64,000 nt of DNA from Metridium senile. Lineage: Eukaryota; Cnidaria; Anthozoa; Actiniaria; Metridiidae. Of this stretch, positions 10,220 through 21,800 are shown piece by piece. The notes under the pieces were generated by a model. It did not search any database. It saw only the letters and a list, made by a program, of their open reading frames with translations, and was not told the origin of the DNA. The stretch covers positions 15,865,396 through 15,929,395 of the forward strand of contig OX459100.1 in the NCBI GenBank assembly GCA_949775045.1. The letters are read 5' to 3'. Position 1 is the stretch's first letter. The number at the start of each line of letters is the position of its first letter. The translations under genes were made by a program, and so were the position numbers.

Positions 10220-11104
10220 TCAAAATACTTCATCTAGCTTGCTAGTGTATTTCTCGTTAAAGCTTATGCCAAACTCTTTCTGCATAGTCAAGATAACATC
10301 TTGTTTGGACTTCAAAATCTCCACATCTCGTTTTAATTTTTTCTTATTTTCCGCGTAAGTTTTGATCAGTTTAAAACCTGCAAGAGTTAGCCTTCCCCAG
10401 GGACACATGATAGTGCATAGCAAACCTCTATTGAAATGCGAAGCTGTGTTTTCCAGGGTACCTTTTCTACTTGCTTCAAAGTCGGACAGAGTTCTAGGAC
10501 AATCACTAAATCTATAATTACATATCCACTGACTGTCTGTAGCTTGCTGTTCACTGCCAAAAACCAAATTTACTATTTCGTTGTTAGACTGGGAGAAAAG
10601 TATAAATTGCTCCTTGCCATCATTGGATACCTCTTTCTTGAGTTTGTAGAAGGTGTTCAAGCCGTCTTGAATTTCGTCTTCAACCAGGCGTAAAGGCACT
10701 ACAAATCCTTCTCCAAATCCAACATCAACAAGCCAACGCTGTCCTTCCAATTTCACAATCGACATTTGATGTGTATCTCTTGGGAGAAATCTTTCTCCAT
10801 CGAAAACCCCTGCAATAGCAAGCATCACATCGTATCCTAAATCTTGAAGAAGAAAAGCAAAAAGAGAGTTTAGTTCATAACAAAGCCCTCCGCGATGTCC
10901 CTGAATGATTTTACGAAATAGCTCATCTTTGGTGCTTTCGTATTGTTCTTGGTAGATATTATTTAGGTTTTCAAAAGGAATGGTCAAGAGGTGACGTTCG
11001 TGGAGTTGTCTTAGTGTTTGTAGGTTTGGTATAACAGATCCTGAGTACTGCAAACGCTCGAGATATTGTTCGACGAAGATATCTTTCGTGACGGCCGCCA
11101 TCAT
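10220..11104 (-). CDS. Arylamine N-acetyltransferase, copy 4 (hybrid 5' end)
   Basis: 294 residues from the first of two consecutive ATGs (11104 and 11101; MMAAVTKDIF). The triad is intact in RGGLCYE, THQMSIV and LVDVGFG. The body matches copies 2 and 3 apart from Glu for Lys in YLERLQ. From about 11058 upstream the sequence changes (cgctcgag, acggccgcc, then catatcatgttgctcac) and continues into type A upstream DNA (taccacaggtagccc), as in copy 1. The repeat boundary therefore lies within the first ~15 codons, and this copy has a different promoter from copies 2 and 3. Confidence 0.9.
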   Translation of the reverse strand: MMAAVTKDIFVEQYLERLQYSGSVIPNLQTLRQLHERHLLTIPFENLNNIYQEQYESTKDELFRKIIQGHRGGLCYELNSLFAFLLQDLGYDVMLAIAGVFDGERFLPRDTHQMSIVKLEGQRWLVDVGFGEGFVVPLRLVEDEIQDGLNTFYKLKKEVSNDGKEQFILFSQSNNEIVNLVFGSEQQATDSQWICNYRFSDCPRTLSDFEASRKGTLENTASHFNRGLLCTIMCPWGRLTLAGFKLIKTYAENKKKLKRDVEILKSKQDVILTMQKEFGISFNEKYTSKLDEVF

Positions 11105-11114
11105 ATCATGTTGC

Positions 11115-11780
11115 TCACTTTTCAGTAATACCACAGGTAGCCCAAGCTAACTATCTGTGGTTTTATAAGTATATGGGTCAACGGAGAGAGAATTTTCCAC
11201 TACTCGCTCAAAACTGCTCCAAATGGCTTGAAACTTCACAGGGAGTCAAAGTAAAACACAAGAAACTTAACAAGTAAGAACGGTTATTTTTATCATTTAT
11301 ACAAATTTTTATATATTTTTAAAATCGCCGTAAATTCTCTCATATAAGAACACAGATAATTAGCTTGGGCTACCTGTGGTAATACCCAGAAGGAATTTCA
11401 TCCATGAAATGATGTAATATTAAATGGAACAGGCGCCTATAGCCAAATGAAATGAAATAAGATGAAAATAAAATGATCAAAATAACTAAATGGAAACTAG
11501 CAAGTAAACTAAATTATTTTACCCTCAGAACAAATACAAGAGACGCGTTGGGACAAAAAATTAACTTTATTGTTTTGCCTGTGCAGTCGATAAGTGAGTT
11601 AGTGTCCAACATACAATAAAACACCAACGCCTTAAGGGCGGGAGGGTAATGGATGAAGCAACAGAGTTGTCAATGTCATGAAATTACGACTGAGGTCAAT
11701 TATAAAACCTGACTCAGAATGTTTTATAGAAATATGATAACAATTAACAATTACCTATCATCAGTTACTACGTAATAATA
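11115..11780. other. Type A upstream region of NAT copy 4
   Basis: Homologous to 1449-1954. It has small insertions relative to that copy, for example ataagtatatgggtcaacgg near 11165 and an aaatgaaat-rich patch near 11450. No gene is seen. Confidence 0.6.
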
Positions 11781-12860
11781 CACTGTATAGGCTGCGCCTC
11801 GGTGTTTGATATAACGGATAGGTAATATAATGAAACTAGAGAGTAAACTAGTATAGGCTGCGCCTCGGTGTTTATATAAACGATAGCTAATATAATGAAA
11901 CTAGAGAGTAAACTTGTATAGGCTGCCTCGGTGTTTATATAAACGATAGCTAATATAATGAAACTAGAGAGTAAACTTGTATAGGCTGCGCCTCGGTGTT
12001 TGATATAACGGACAGGTAATATAATGAAACTAGAGAGTAAACTAGTATAGGCTGCGCCTCGGTGTTTATATAAACGATAGCTAATATAATGAAACTAGAG
12101 AGTAAACTTGTATAGGCTGCCTCGGTGTTTATATAAACGATAGCTAATATAATGAAACTAGAGAGTAAACTTGTATAGGCTGCGTCGGTGTTTGATATAA
12201 CGGATAGGTAATATAATGAAACTAGAGAGTAAACTAGTATAGGCTGCGCCTCGGTGTTTATATAAACGATAGCTAATATAATGAAACTAGAGAGTAAACT
12301 TGTATAGGCTGCCTCGGTGTTTATATAAACGATAGCTAATATAATGAAACTAGAGAGTAAACTTGTATAGGCTGCGTCGGTGTTTGATATAACGGATAGG
12401 TAATATAATGAAACTAGAGAGTAAACTAGTATAGGCTGCGCCTCGGTGTTTATATAAACGATAGCTAATATAATGAAACTAGAGAGTAAACTTGTATAGG
12501 CTGCCTCGGTGTTTGATATAACGGATAGGTAATATAATGAAACTATATAGCGAGTAAACTAGTATAGGCTGCGTCGGTGTTTGATATAACGGATAGGTAA
12601 TATAATGAAACTAGCGAGTAAACTAGAATAGGCTGCATCGGTGCTTGATATAAACGATAGCTAATTTAATGAAACTAGCGAGTAAACTAGAATAGGCTGC
12701 GCATCGGTGTTTGATATAAACGATAGCTAATTTAATGAAACTAGCGAGTAAACTAGTATAGGCTGCGTCGGTGTTTGATATAAACGATAGGTAATATAAT
12801 GAAACTAGTGAGTAAACTAGTATAGGCTGCGCCTCGGTGTTTGATATAAACGATAGGTTA
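11781..12860. repeat. Minisatellite, 62-68 bp unit, 17 units with higher-order pattern
   Basis: I count 17 occurrences of the core taggctgc. Units fall into types: A (..tgtttgatataacggat), B (cgcctcggtgtttatataaa) and C (gcctcggtgtttatataaa). The first eleven read roughly ABC ABC A'BC A'B, a three-unit higher-order repeat of about 190-195 bp. The last units are more diverged and resemble the 4-unit array at 1955-2210. Confidence 0.85.
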
Positions 12861-13228
12861 TATAATAAAATTCGTAACACCGTAAAAGAAAATGTTGACT
12901 TAACTTTACTGACGTTTCGATTCGAGCTTTAGCCCTTCGTCGGAGTAAAAAGGAACTAAAATAAACTAGAATGAAATGAAATGGAATGAAATGAAATGAA
13001 ATGAACTAATATAAGATGAAAACAAAATAAAATATAATACAAAAAAATACAAGAAAAATGAATAAAATGATGCAATTTTTTTTTAACCTTGGGAAGATTA
13101 AAGGGGTGGCTTTAATAGCCTTTTCGTTTCTGGAGGTAATAGATCATATAAAGTAGTAGACTTGGTTATCAGTCTAAGAACATTTCTAGTAGCAGCCATT
13201 TTGAAAAGTGAACACCGAGTTGCTATAT

Positions 13229-13505
13229 GGCCTTACGGGGGGGGAGGGCGGCGGGGGAGGGGGTAGACTTCCTTAGAAAATGGAATGGTCGAAAATAAGA
13301 CCCTTGCGTACCTTTTACGGTCTCGTACTGGCACCGTACCTTTAAGGGTCAATTTTCGAACTTAAGTTTCAAGTATACATATTGAAAAGTATCTGAGTTA
13401 ATTTATGCATACCTTTTAGGGTCATTTTCAAAAGCGTCCGTCGAGCACCCTTATACATTTTTGAAGGGAGCCCCCCCCCCCCCCCCCCCCTCCCCCGGGA
13501 TGGCC
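13229..13505. mobile_element. G-rich-ended inverted-repeat element, copy 2
   Basis: Same element as 2463-2747, with ggccttacggggggg on the left and gggatggcc on the right, and gtaccttt..gggtc repeats inside. It confirms that the whole type A upstream block was duplicated between NAT copies 1 and 4. Confidence 0.65.
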
Positions 13506-13694
13506 TTGTACAAATTTGTCAGTCTATTGAAAAGACAATGGCTGCGGGCAGGCGTTCCCTTCTTTCCCTTCCCCCTCCCCCTACACTCCATTTTTAGCTA
13601 AGCTCCATATTTCGCGCGGTCAAAAAAGTAACACAGGAAGACCAAGATCCTAAATTCTCCAAAAAGCCAAAAGAACACCTGCTCTGCAGGCTAA

Positions 13695-13979
13695 AGCCTA
13701 GTTTTCACTAGCGACGCAAGCACAAGCGCAAACACAAGCGCAAGCGCAAGAGACCTTATTTCGTCGTGAAAACAGTTTGACGCAGTGATAACGCAAGCGC
13801 AAGCGCAAGATATCAAAAAAATTCCTTTTTTCTTGCGTTTGCGCTTGTGCTTGCGCGTGGTACTAGTGAATAGTTTGTTTGTGCGTGCGCCTATTCACGT
13901 CTCGTTTTTACTCTAAAATTAACCCTTGTGTTTGCGCTTGTGCTTGCGCTTGCGTTGCATCGCTAGTGAAAACCAGGCT
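13695..13979. mobile_element. MITE with caagcgcaagcg interior
   Basis: Inverted ends agcctagttttcactagcga and tcgctagtgaaaaccaggct are flanked by TAA on both sides (13692-13694 and 13980-13982), a 3-bp duplication of the type seen with PIF/Harbinger elements. The interior is almost entirely the hexamer caagcg on the left and its complement on the right. No ORF is present. Confidence 0.7.
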
Positions 13980-13982
13980 TAA

Positions 13983-14264
13983 GAAACGTTGTCACCCGTG
14001 AAGTGAAAAGCATACAATTGCAAGCTAGTAGCGCAGGGGATTATGGGTAACCTATGTATCAGTACTCTATTAGAACGCAGAAATTCCATGGCCACATTGC
14101 TATACTTGTCAATATGTTATTGAGAAATGTCCGTTCTGACTTATCAAACAACAGAGAGGCGTTCCGAATGCACATTTAGTTTCTGAACTGATCCATGATC
14201 CTTTGCGCTACTAGCTTGGGTGCTAGCTTTTCACGGGTGACAAACACTCTCGGGAAGGGTGTAT
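13983..14264. mobile_element. MITE family 'cacccgtgaaaag', copy 1 (left end truncated)
   Basis: The left part, gttgtcacccgtgaagtgaaaag, pairs with the right part, cttttcacgggtgacaaac. Full-length sisters are at 46729-47018 and 62251-62530. Here the outer ~15 bases of the left end are replaced by the neighbouring caagcg MITE, suggesting insertion into or next to this copy. Confidence 0.7.
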
Positions 14265-14987
14265 ATGACATAAATGGTAGACCTTAGCTATCTAGCATGG
14301 AATGTGATAGATAGCTAATGGAGTCATGGCCAGTGGACCAGTGGATAGCTGAAAAGTTGAGGTTGTAGTGGAGAGATAGTATCGACTTCATGCAATATGA
14401 TAGCTTATGGGTAGCCGATTTTTTGTACCAGGAGTCCATGGAAAACCTAACCAAGTACTATCGTTGGAACTTTTTAGAATGGTTTCCGGGCAGATATTAA
14501 AGAGCATTAGGTTGTGAATAGCAAGCAATTAACATATCAGCCCTGTTAACTAATTTAATAGAATTAAGACATGACACAAGAACTAAATCATCCTGTAAAA
14601 TGTCCTTTATAGCATTTTTCTCCGATACGATATTGTAATGGAAGTAATGTTTCCATTGTGCAAAAATAGTCATCACTTGCTATACGAGGAACTGTAATTA
14701 ACTAGCGTATTTAAAGTTATATATCTTTTTATATACTTTTTAATTGACGAAACTGATGCTCGATCCTGTATCAATAAGAAATAAAAAGGAAATTTTGCCT
14801 TGAATTGTCAGATTTTTCGTTAAATCTGGAAACCTAGCCTGAGAAAACAGACGTTGTTTCGCTCCTCGTCCCCTTAATTATCACTATAGTCGAAATATAT
14901 TTAATTTCTTCCCTTAACACATGTGATCCCTGATACCACACGATCCTGTAACTAGGTTCCCCGATTGATTCAAAAAAATTCATTTTA
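14265..14987. other. Intergenic DNA with a solo MITE end
   Basis: Mostly unremarkable. At 14835-14875 a piece reading agcctgagaaaacagacgtt.. matches the terminal repeat of the 1-kb element at 34714-35752, a solo or truncated end. No coding region is seen. Confidence 0.5.
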
Positions 14988-15862
14988 TCACTTAAGCTTG
15001 CTAGTGTATTTCTCGTTAAAGTTTATGCCAAACTCTTTCTGCAGAGTCAAGATCACATCTTGTTTGGACTTCAAAATCTCCACATCTCGTTTTAAAACTT
15101 TCTTATTTTCCGCGTACGTTTTGATCAGCTTCATACCTGCAAGAGTTAGCCTTCCCCAGGGACGCAGGATAGTGCATAGCAAACCATTATTGAAAGGCGA
15201 AGCTGTATCTTCCAGGGTGCCTTTCCTACTTGCTTCAAAGTCGGACAGAGTTCTAGGACAAGTAGTAAATTTATATTTACAAAGCCACTGACCGCTGTAT
15301 TGAATAGCTAGCTGTTCAAAGCCAAAAATCAAAGCTATTTCGTTGTTGGACTGGGAGTAAAGTATAAATTGCTCTTTGCCATCATTGGATGCCTCTTTCT
15401 TGAGTTTGTAGAAGGTGTTCAAGCCGTCTTGAATTTCGTCTTCAACCAGACGTAAAGGCACTACAAATCCTTCTCCAAATCCAACATCAATAAGCCAACG
15501 CTGTCCTTCCAATTTCACAATCGACAATTGATGTACATTACTTGGGGGAAATGTTTCTCCATCGAAAACGTTTGCGTAAGCAAGCGTCAAATCGTATCCT
15601 AAATCTTGGAGAGAAAAGCAAAAAGAGAGTTTAGTTCAAAACAAAGACCTCCGCGTTGTCCCTGAATGATTTTACGAAACAGCTCATCTTTGGTGCTTTC
15701 GTATTGTTCTTGGTAGATATTATTTAGGTTTTCAAAAGGAATGGTCAATAGGTGACGTTCGTGGAGTTGTCTTAGTGTTTGTAGGTTTGGTATAACAGAT
15801 CCTGAGTACTGCAAACGCTTGAGATATTGTTCGACGAAGATATCTTTCGTGACTGCCGCCAT
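14988..15862 (-). pseudogene. Arylamine N-acetyltransferase, copy 5, frameshifted
   Basis: The N-terminal part (ATG at 15862, MAAVTKDIF) keeps the catalytic Cys (RGGLCFE). The C-terminal part keeps His (VHQLSIV) and Asp (LIDVGFG) and ends EKYTSKLK. Between them, near 15608-15618, the sequence cttggagagaaaagc is one base shorter than cttgaagaagaaaagc in intact copies, so the frame breaks after LFAFL. There is no compensating change. Upstream is type B sequence. It is most likely a pseudogene; a sequencing error at one base is the alternative. Confidence 0.85.
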
Positions 15863-16423
15863 CTTGGTGCTCACTATTCGTGACCTTCTCAATAATCTGA
15901 ATCTGAATTTTAATTGCCTATGCTTGATTGCTATAATAAGGCCAATATTGGAACCCTGGATGGCATAGTGTCCATTGGTGAGCATGACATGTCAATCATT
16001 GTGTCACGCAATCATTTATTAAACATGGAAAATCGGATTATCGTATATTTGCACCATATTTTGACATATTATTAGTCAAAATGTTTTATTGATATACCAT
16101 GCATGCAGACACTGTGAGATGGTATTCCTGGATGATAGTTTGTCGATTGATATGTAGTACTTGTTAATTCTTCGGTCAGCTAATTTTTCATTATCCTCCG
16201 AACTTCGAATTTCACAAATTTTTGATCGTTTTCAAGATAGAAAACTCGTAAGTTTTAGTGTTTCAGGCAGTCTATTGCCGTGAGATGACATCCTCAGGTA
16301 ATAAACTATTAGTTAATAACCTTATAATAACAAATCTATATTTCGTTTTAAAGTTATTAAAGCAAGTCGAACAGGCTGCTAGAACCGCGAACAGGCTGCT
16401 GAACAGGCTGTCGAATAGGCTGC

Positions 16424-17190
16424 TATCTTCAGCTTGGTTAGAAAAAGCGACATACTTGAACAACTTAAAGTGCACCTGAAGCCCTTCATGATATTTTGCA
16501 AATCTGTTGTACATGAGGTGTATAATAAGTGTACTTAATATTTTTTGATGTCGACCCCTCCTTTCTGAGATATGAACATTTGAAATCTGAAAATGCAAAT
16601 GAGGTGACGTCATCCCAGGAATTTGTCAAAGTTTTGTTTCAAAGCTGACAGCAAGCTTGTTTTTGTAAAGAAGTAAAAATGTTAATGGTAGTGTAAATAT
16701 TAGCAATACAGATATTGAGCTTTAAAAAATTGCTATAATTATTTCCAGAGAACTTTTGTATATTGAGGCCTGGGTAGACGTCACTTCATTTGCATTTTCA
16801 GATTTCAAATGCTTATATTCTCAGAATGGAGATGTCGACATCAAGAAAAGTTAAGTACACTTATTATACACCTCATGTCAAACAGATTTGCAAAATATCA
16901 TGAAGGGCGTCAGGTGCACTTTAAGTCAAATCTAAAAACATTTTTATTCAAGTCAAATTTTAAGGATCATTAATATATATATTTTATCATATTTTATACA
17001 TATCGAATATACTTTATTTATTGAATTTTTTATTTTACTTGTAATTATAAATGTATGTATCTCTAAATATTAGCTAATTAATTAATTAATTTATCTATTT
17101 TTAACATATTTAATTTATTTTAAACGTATTTGTAAGAGTTTCGAGACTTTGTAGGAAACTCTTAATAAAGTTAAATTAATGTTAACAAAA
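16424..17190 (+). mobile_element. LINE 3' end fragment (reverse-transcriptase C-terminus and tail)
   Basis: Reading through the MITE that interrupts it, 16424-16468 and 16925-16973 encode SSAWLEKATYLNNL then KSNLKTFLFKSNFKDH and a stop, a typical end of a LINE reverse-transcriptase ORF. An AT-rich 3' tail follows to about 17190. The 5' part of the element is absent. Confidence 0.6.
16469..16920. mobile_element. 452-bp MITE with TTAA target duplication
   Basis: TTAA at 16465-16468 and 16921-16924 flank inverted ends agtgcacctga and tcaggtgcact. The inverted repeats extend about 150 bp on each side (for example tgaaaatgcaaatgaggtga against tcatttgcattttcag). The TTAA target is typical of piggyBac-class elements. 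It interrupts the LINE tail cleanly: removing it and one TTAA restores the frame. Confidence 0.8.
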
Positions 17191-18626
17191 AATGATAAAC
17201 TTTATTATATCTTTCAAATTATACAGTGGAATAATACCCAAATGGAATGTCATCCATGAAATCTAGATGATGTTATGATGATTATTGCACATCCCTAAAA
17301 TAGAATAGATAAAATGAAATATAAGAAAAATATGCAAAAAACTGTATGCGAAAAAGTAAGAATGTATCGCATTTATTAACGGTGCGGGTACCCTGTTCTA
17401 AAATAATCTGCAAGAGCATGGGACTTGATTAGTTACAACCTGAAGCGCGTGCGCAAACAAGATTAGTCTATGCCGCTGGTCACCTTCGAGCGTAACGAAA
17501 CGAAGTTTTGGCGGAATTTTTCTCAAATTTTACCAAAAAATACTTCTATATTAAGGTAAATTTCAATATAAATATTCTGTTATATGTCTGTAGATAGTGT
17601 TCTTTTATGCTAGCGTGAAAATATTCCCGTAGAAGTCGTGTTTGTTGTTCTACGAATGCCATTCAACGAGTTCATCCAGTATATAGGCAACTAGCGAATT
17701 TTGTAAACCAGCAGCATTACATACTATTCTATCGTTATTCATTGTTTTTACAATCTTTGGTGAGACATATTATGAGTCTATTTGTCTAATAAGTACATAC
17801 ATATTATGTTAAGTATAATGGCAGTAATTGTCGATAATTGTTATTAGATTACGTGTAACACTCTATATATTACTTGTATATCACGTTGTATTACACTATT
17901 TGTTTTGGTTTAAAATGGCGATACGACCTTCCCCCAAATGATGTTTTATTAATTGTTTAATTATTGCTACAATTCAGACTGCTGTGAAGTTGATATAAAC
18001 AATGTGATATATTCAAAATAAATACACTGATTCAATAACTATTAATGGATTTTTTCTAATGTAATATTTTGTACCTACAATTATATGCAAAATCCCTTGG
18101 GACATTACAGCACATTTTTGATAATACACCTATTTCAAAAATCGTTGTCGCAGCCGAAGCTACAGTCCACACTCTGAAGCCCGTAAAGGATGTCTGTTAC
18201 TTGGACTTAATTTGTGATTGATGGCACGTTTTTCAAATAAATATTTATATTTATATCTACCACAACAACAACTTGTTATGGTCAACTATGGTTAACTACC
18301 CCTTGGCCACACTCTTTACAGCTGTTCTCAGTCACACGCGCCTGTTCATCATGATGAAACATTGCCGTCTAAACATGGTTTTGGTGGACGTCAATCAACT
18401 GTATTGCCAAGGCAACACATACTAAAATATATTTTTTATACCAAAACAGCTAATGAGTTGCTACACAATTGACACAATTCAAAATCTCTAGGAACAACAA
18501 CTTTTGTTCCAAATATATTATATGTGACATTGAAGTACATAATACAAAGAATCTTATTCCCAAAATATTTGAATTGCTTCAGAACGTACATAGTAACATG
18601 TTGAAATTGCAGCCAGGATTCATATT
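17191..18626. promoter_or_regulatory. Upstream region of CNOT10
   Basis: No coding exon is seen. The first coding exon of CNOT10 is preceded by an acceptor (tttatttgtag at 18872-18882), so an untranslated first exon must lie upstream. A GC-richer patch near 17440-17520 (cgcgtgcgc, ttcgagcgtaacgaaacg) followed by a possible donor aaggtaaat near 17553 is a candidate for promoter and first exon. This is inference. Confidence 0.3.
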
Positions 18627-18788
18627 AAAATACAAATTGGTTTAAATCTGGCCTGATTTTGGTTTGATTTATTCAGACGTTTTGATCTACATTGATTTAT
18701 TCAGATGTTTCGATCTACATGTATGTAGATCTAAACGTCTGAATAAATCAAACCAAAATCAGGCCAGAGTCAAACCAATTTGTATTTT
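18627..18788. mobile_element. Fold-back element
   Basis: aaaatacaaattggttt on the left pairs with aaaccaatttgtatttt on the right, and the arms meet near gatctacatgtatgtagatc. A 17-bp direct repeat gtacatagtaacatgtt lies at 18586-18602 and 18790-18806, but is 24 bp away from the left arm, so it is not a simple target duplication. Confidence 0.6.
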
Positions 18789-18890
18789 AGTACATAGTAA
18801 CATGTTAGCCAATTTTGTCTATCATTAACTAGCTCAGGTGCTGTAAAAGTGTAATAATGTCTTGTTAATCATTTATTTGTAGGTGATAAA

Positions 18891-21800
18891 ATGACAGACA
18901 TTGAGAATCCATTGGAAAGTACTGTAGCACTTGAAGCAGATCTATCAGGAATCAAGATATCCGATCAAGAAAGACAGCTGGCTAATCATGCTCATATAGA
19001 GTTTGAAAGCCAGCAGTATGAGAAATGTGTGGAAGCCCTGGATAAACTGGCAGAGATCCGTCAAAGTGATCATAAAGTCATACACAACAAGGCTGTGGCA
19101 CAGTTTTACCAAGCAAACTTTACCAAGACTGATGAGTTTTATAAAAATTTATTGTCCACCAAGAAACAGGTAAAACTAGCTATACTAGCATTTACATTTG
19201 TTTTTCTTCCATGCCAAGATCTTGTAAGATCATGCCTTTTTAGGGCCACTAGGTTATCAGTACGATTTATTGTTAATTGTAACTGTCATGTGTCACCCTC
19301 TTTAAATAAAGTTCATTCATTCATTCATTCATTCATTCATTCATTCATTCATTCATTCATTCATTCATTCATTCATTCATTATCTTACACAATCTTACAT
19401 GGATCTTGGTAAGATGTTCAACCTAGGATGCCACATAGTTTGTAATGATATGCATCTTTATTACAATTAGATTGAACACCAGATAGGAGATGATTCAGAT
19501 GATCTTGACATGGCTTATCTACTGTACAATGAAGCTGTTGTATGTTACAATGTAAGTATACAATCTACTTTGATGTTACTAGCAAATAACTGTGCCAAAA
19601 CTACAGTACCAGGGCTCGAAATAGCTGCCTGCCAATGGCCAAATGCCAGGCGGAATTTAAGGCTGAGCAGGCAAAAATTAATATGAACTGCCAAATGGAT
19701 AATAAAATTGCAGTAAAGATTTACTAGAAATCATATTTCACTGTTTCTGCATATCCAAATGGCAGGCCAAATTTGTTTCGTAGTTCGAGCCCTAAAAAAA
19801 AGTACCATTCATGACGTGCAAGTACTCATACTTGTTTCCGACTTGCTACTCTCGAGTGTGAGTGCTAAGGAGTCTGCCAAAAACAATAGCACTCTCTTTG
19901 ACTTGTTACTCTTTACTGGCGAGTTAGCGAGTACAACTGGTATAAAACTGAACCAAAACTTTGAAAGATATGTTTAAAAAAGTATTCAAACTGTAACTGA
20001 AGTAAATGTTATTTTGTTTGTAGCTACGACAATACAATACTGCCGTTTGTACATTGAACAGGTTATTCAATGTCATAGAACCTTTAGGTATGTATCATTA
20101 ATTGCTAAAATAGATTATCATATGACCCGTATTTTGCCCGGCGCGCTCTCTTAAGAAAACCTTTGGAGTAAGTCATGTGATGGGGTCCGTACAGCTTTTT
20201 TCACCTGGTCCTTACAAAAACATACGGACCAGCTACTTGAAACATCTCGCTGTGCTTGGTCCGTACATCATGACCGCGAGTCAAATATTTTCCCGTACAG
20301 CCCTCCCACTCAGTCAATAAATATTATTATAGCCTTATTATTCTTGCACACCTTATATATACACCAAATCTAAATACGTAAATTAATTTGAATAGCTATC
20401 TTGACTGACTAGCCTCTCGTACATGTACATTTGAAAACTCCATGGTGTTCCAACATGAACACAAGGCTAGCCAGTCATGGACAATAGATGGTTTCTTTGC
20501 ACTCAGTTGCTTATAAGGCTTCAATACATCTACACCATCCAATTATGTCCTTTGATGCTGTTTTAGCCTCTTCCCATGATTTCCGATCCCTGACATTTAA
20601 TTTTTAATAATAACAATATATTTATTTTTTTAACTTCTAAAACTCCAATATCAATGTACAATTTCATGCGCACATTTGAGTTTCGTTTCGTAAAAGCTTG
20701 GTTTTATAATTAGGTGATACTAATAATAGTTAATTGTTGATTTTATAGATGAGAATCTTGCCTTGAGAGTGTGTTTTCTATTGGCTGAAATCTATCTTAT
20801 ATTGTACAAGGTAAGGAAAACAATTCTGTCATTTGCACCCACCTGTTAATGGTCACAACAAAAAAACATGTTCTGTCAGACATATCATGTTTTTGTCACG
20901 ACTGTTATACAGGTAGAGATGCAAGCAACAATATTAGAGTTTTAGAGCACAAACTACTGCGCTTTTTCGGTTGTGCTTGGTACTGCTAAAGTTTTATTGG
21001 TTGGTTTAAACGAAGAAACTATGTCTTTTGAGGTCATAACACAAGGCTAGGTTCATATGTTGTTGGGCGGCAAAATTTCACATACTTCATTTCTGATTGG
21101 TGAAATCAAGGATTCAGATAATTTTAAATTCCAGACTGTCAGTGAATTTTATGAAATTTTGCCACCTAACAACGTATGAACCTAGCCTTGACAACATTGT
21201 GTGATGACCTCATTTAAGTGCATAGTTTCAACGTTTAAACTAACCAATAAAATCTAGCTGTTCCAAGCTCAACCGAAAAGCGCAGTATTTCCTTGAAATA
21301 CTGTTAACATCAAAATAGTAACTTGTTACCTAATAGTTTTTATTAAGTGACTATTTTGTCGTTTATACTGGTCACTAAACCAGATTAACACCCTTGTATT
21401 GTATTTTTATTTGCAGCCTGATAAAGCTGGAAATGTTTTAAATTACATAGAAAGCCTTATTCTAGGAAACAGCAAATCAAATGACCAGGTAAAACATCTT
21501 TTTAACCCTTGTCCTGCCAAAGACGAGTTAACTCGTTTCTGGTATCATGTTTCTCACTGCCAAAGACGAGTATACTCGTTTTTAATATATGCACATAAAT
21601 TAACATCAATAACTCGCGCGTTTTGTCACTTTTCATCTTGACCTTTGGCACATGTATTATTACATAACAGAGCTATCAACCAATCATTTTTCTGATTTTT
21701 TTCACGTGATAGAAGTCATGCTAGACCGATTGCAAAATTGCGACTTTCGTGAGCAACCGAAGGACCTCAATGGCGTCGTTCAAACCAGGCGTTCACACGA

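Larger units (their letters stand above)
3402..11100. repeat. 3081-bp direct tandem repeat, two full units and one partial
   Basis: Units start at 3402, 6483 and 9564, a constant period of 3081 bp. Each carries a minus-strand NAT; units 1 and 2 also carry a deleted LINE. Units 1 and 2 are almost identical; visible differences include gagtgacaaacgat at 3610 against gaatgacaaacaat at 6691 and 9772. Unit 3 ends in the first codons of its NAT. This is a very recent duplication, or in part an assembly artefact. Confidence 0.9.

Noticed and set aside
11781..12860. Regularly spaced repeats that could look like a CRISPR array
   Set aside because: The whole unit is repeated with no unique spacers, and the genome is eukaryotic.
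12623..12880. 85-codon ORF with repeated LSFISNT blocks
   Set aside because: It is a reading of the 62-68 bp minisatellite; the copies at 1955-2210 are not open.
1..16000. Recent horizontal transfer of NAT from bacteria
   Set aside because: The proteins have the eukaryotic NAT layout and spacing of the triad close to vertebrate NATs; lack of introns in the coding part is normal for this family.
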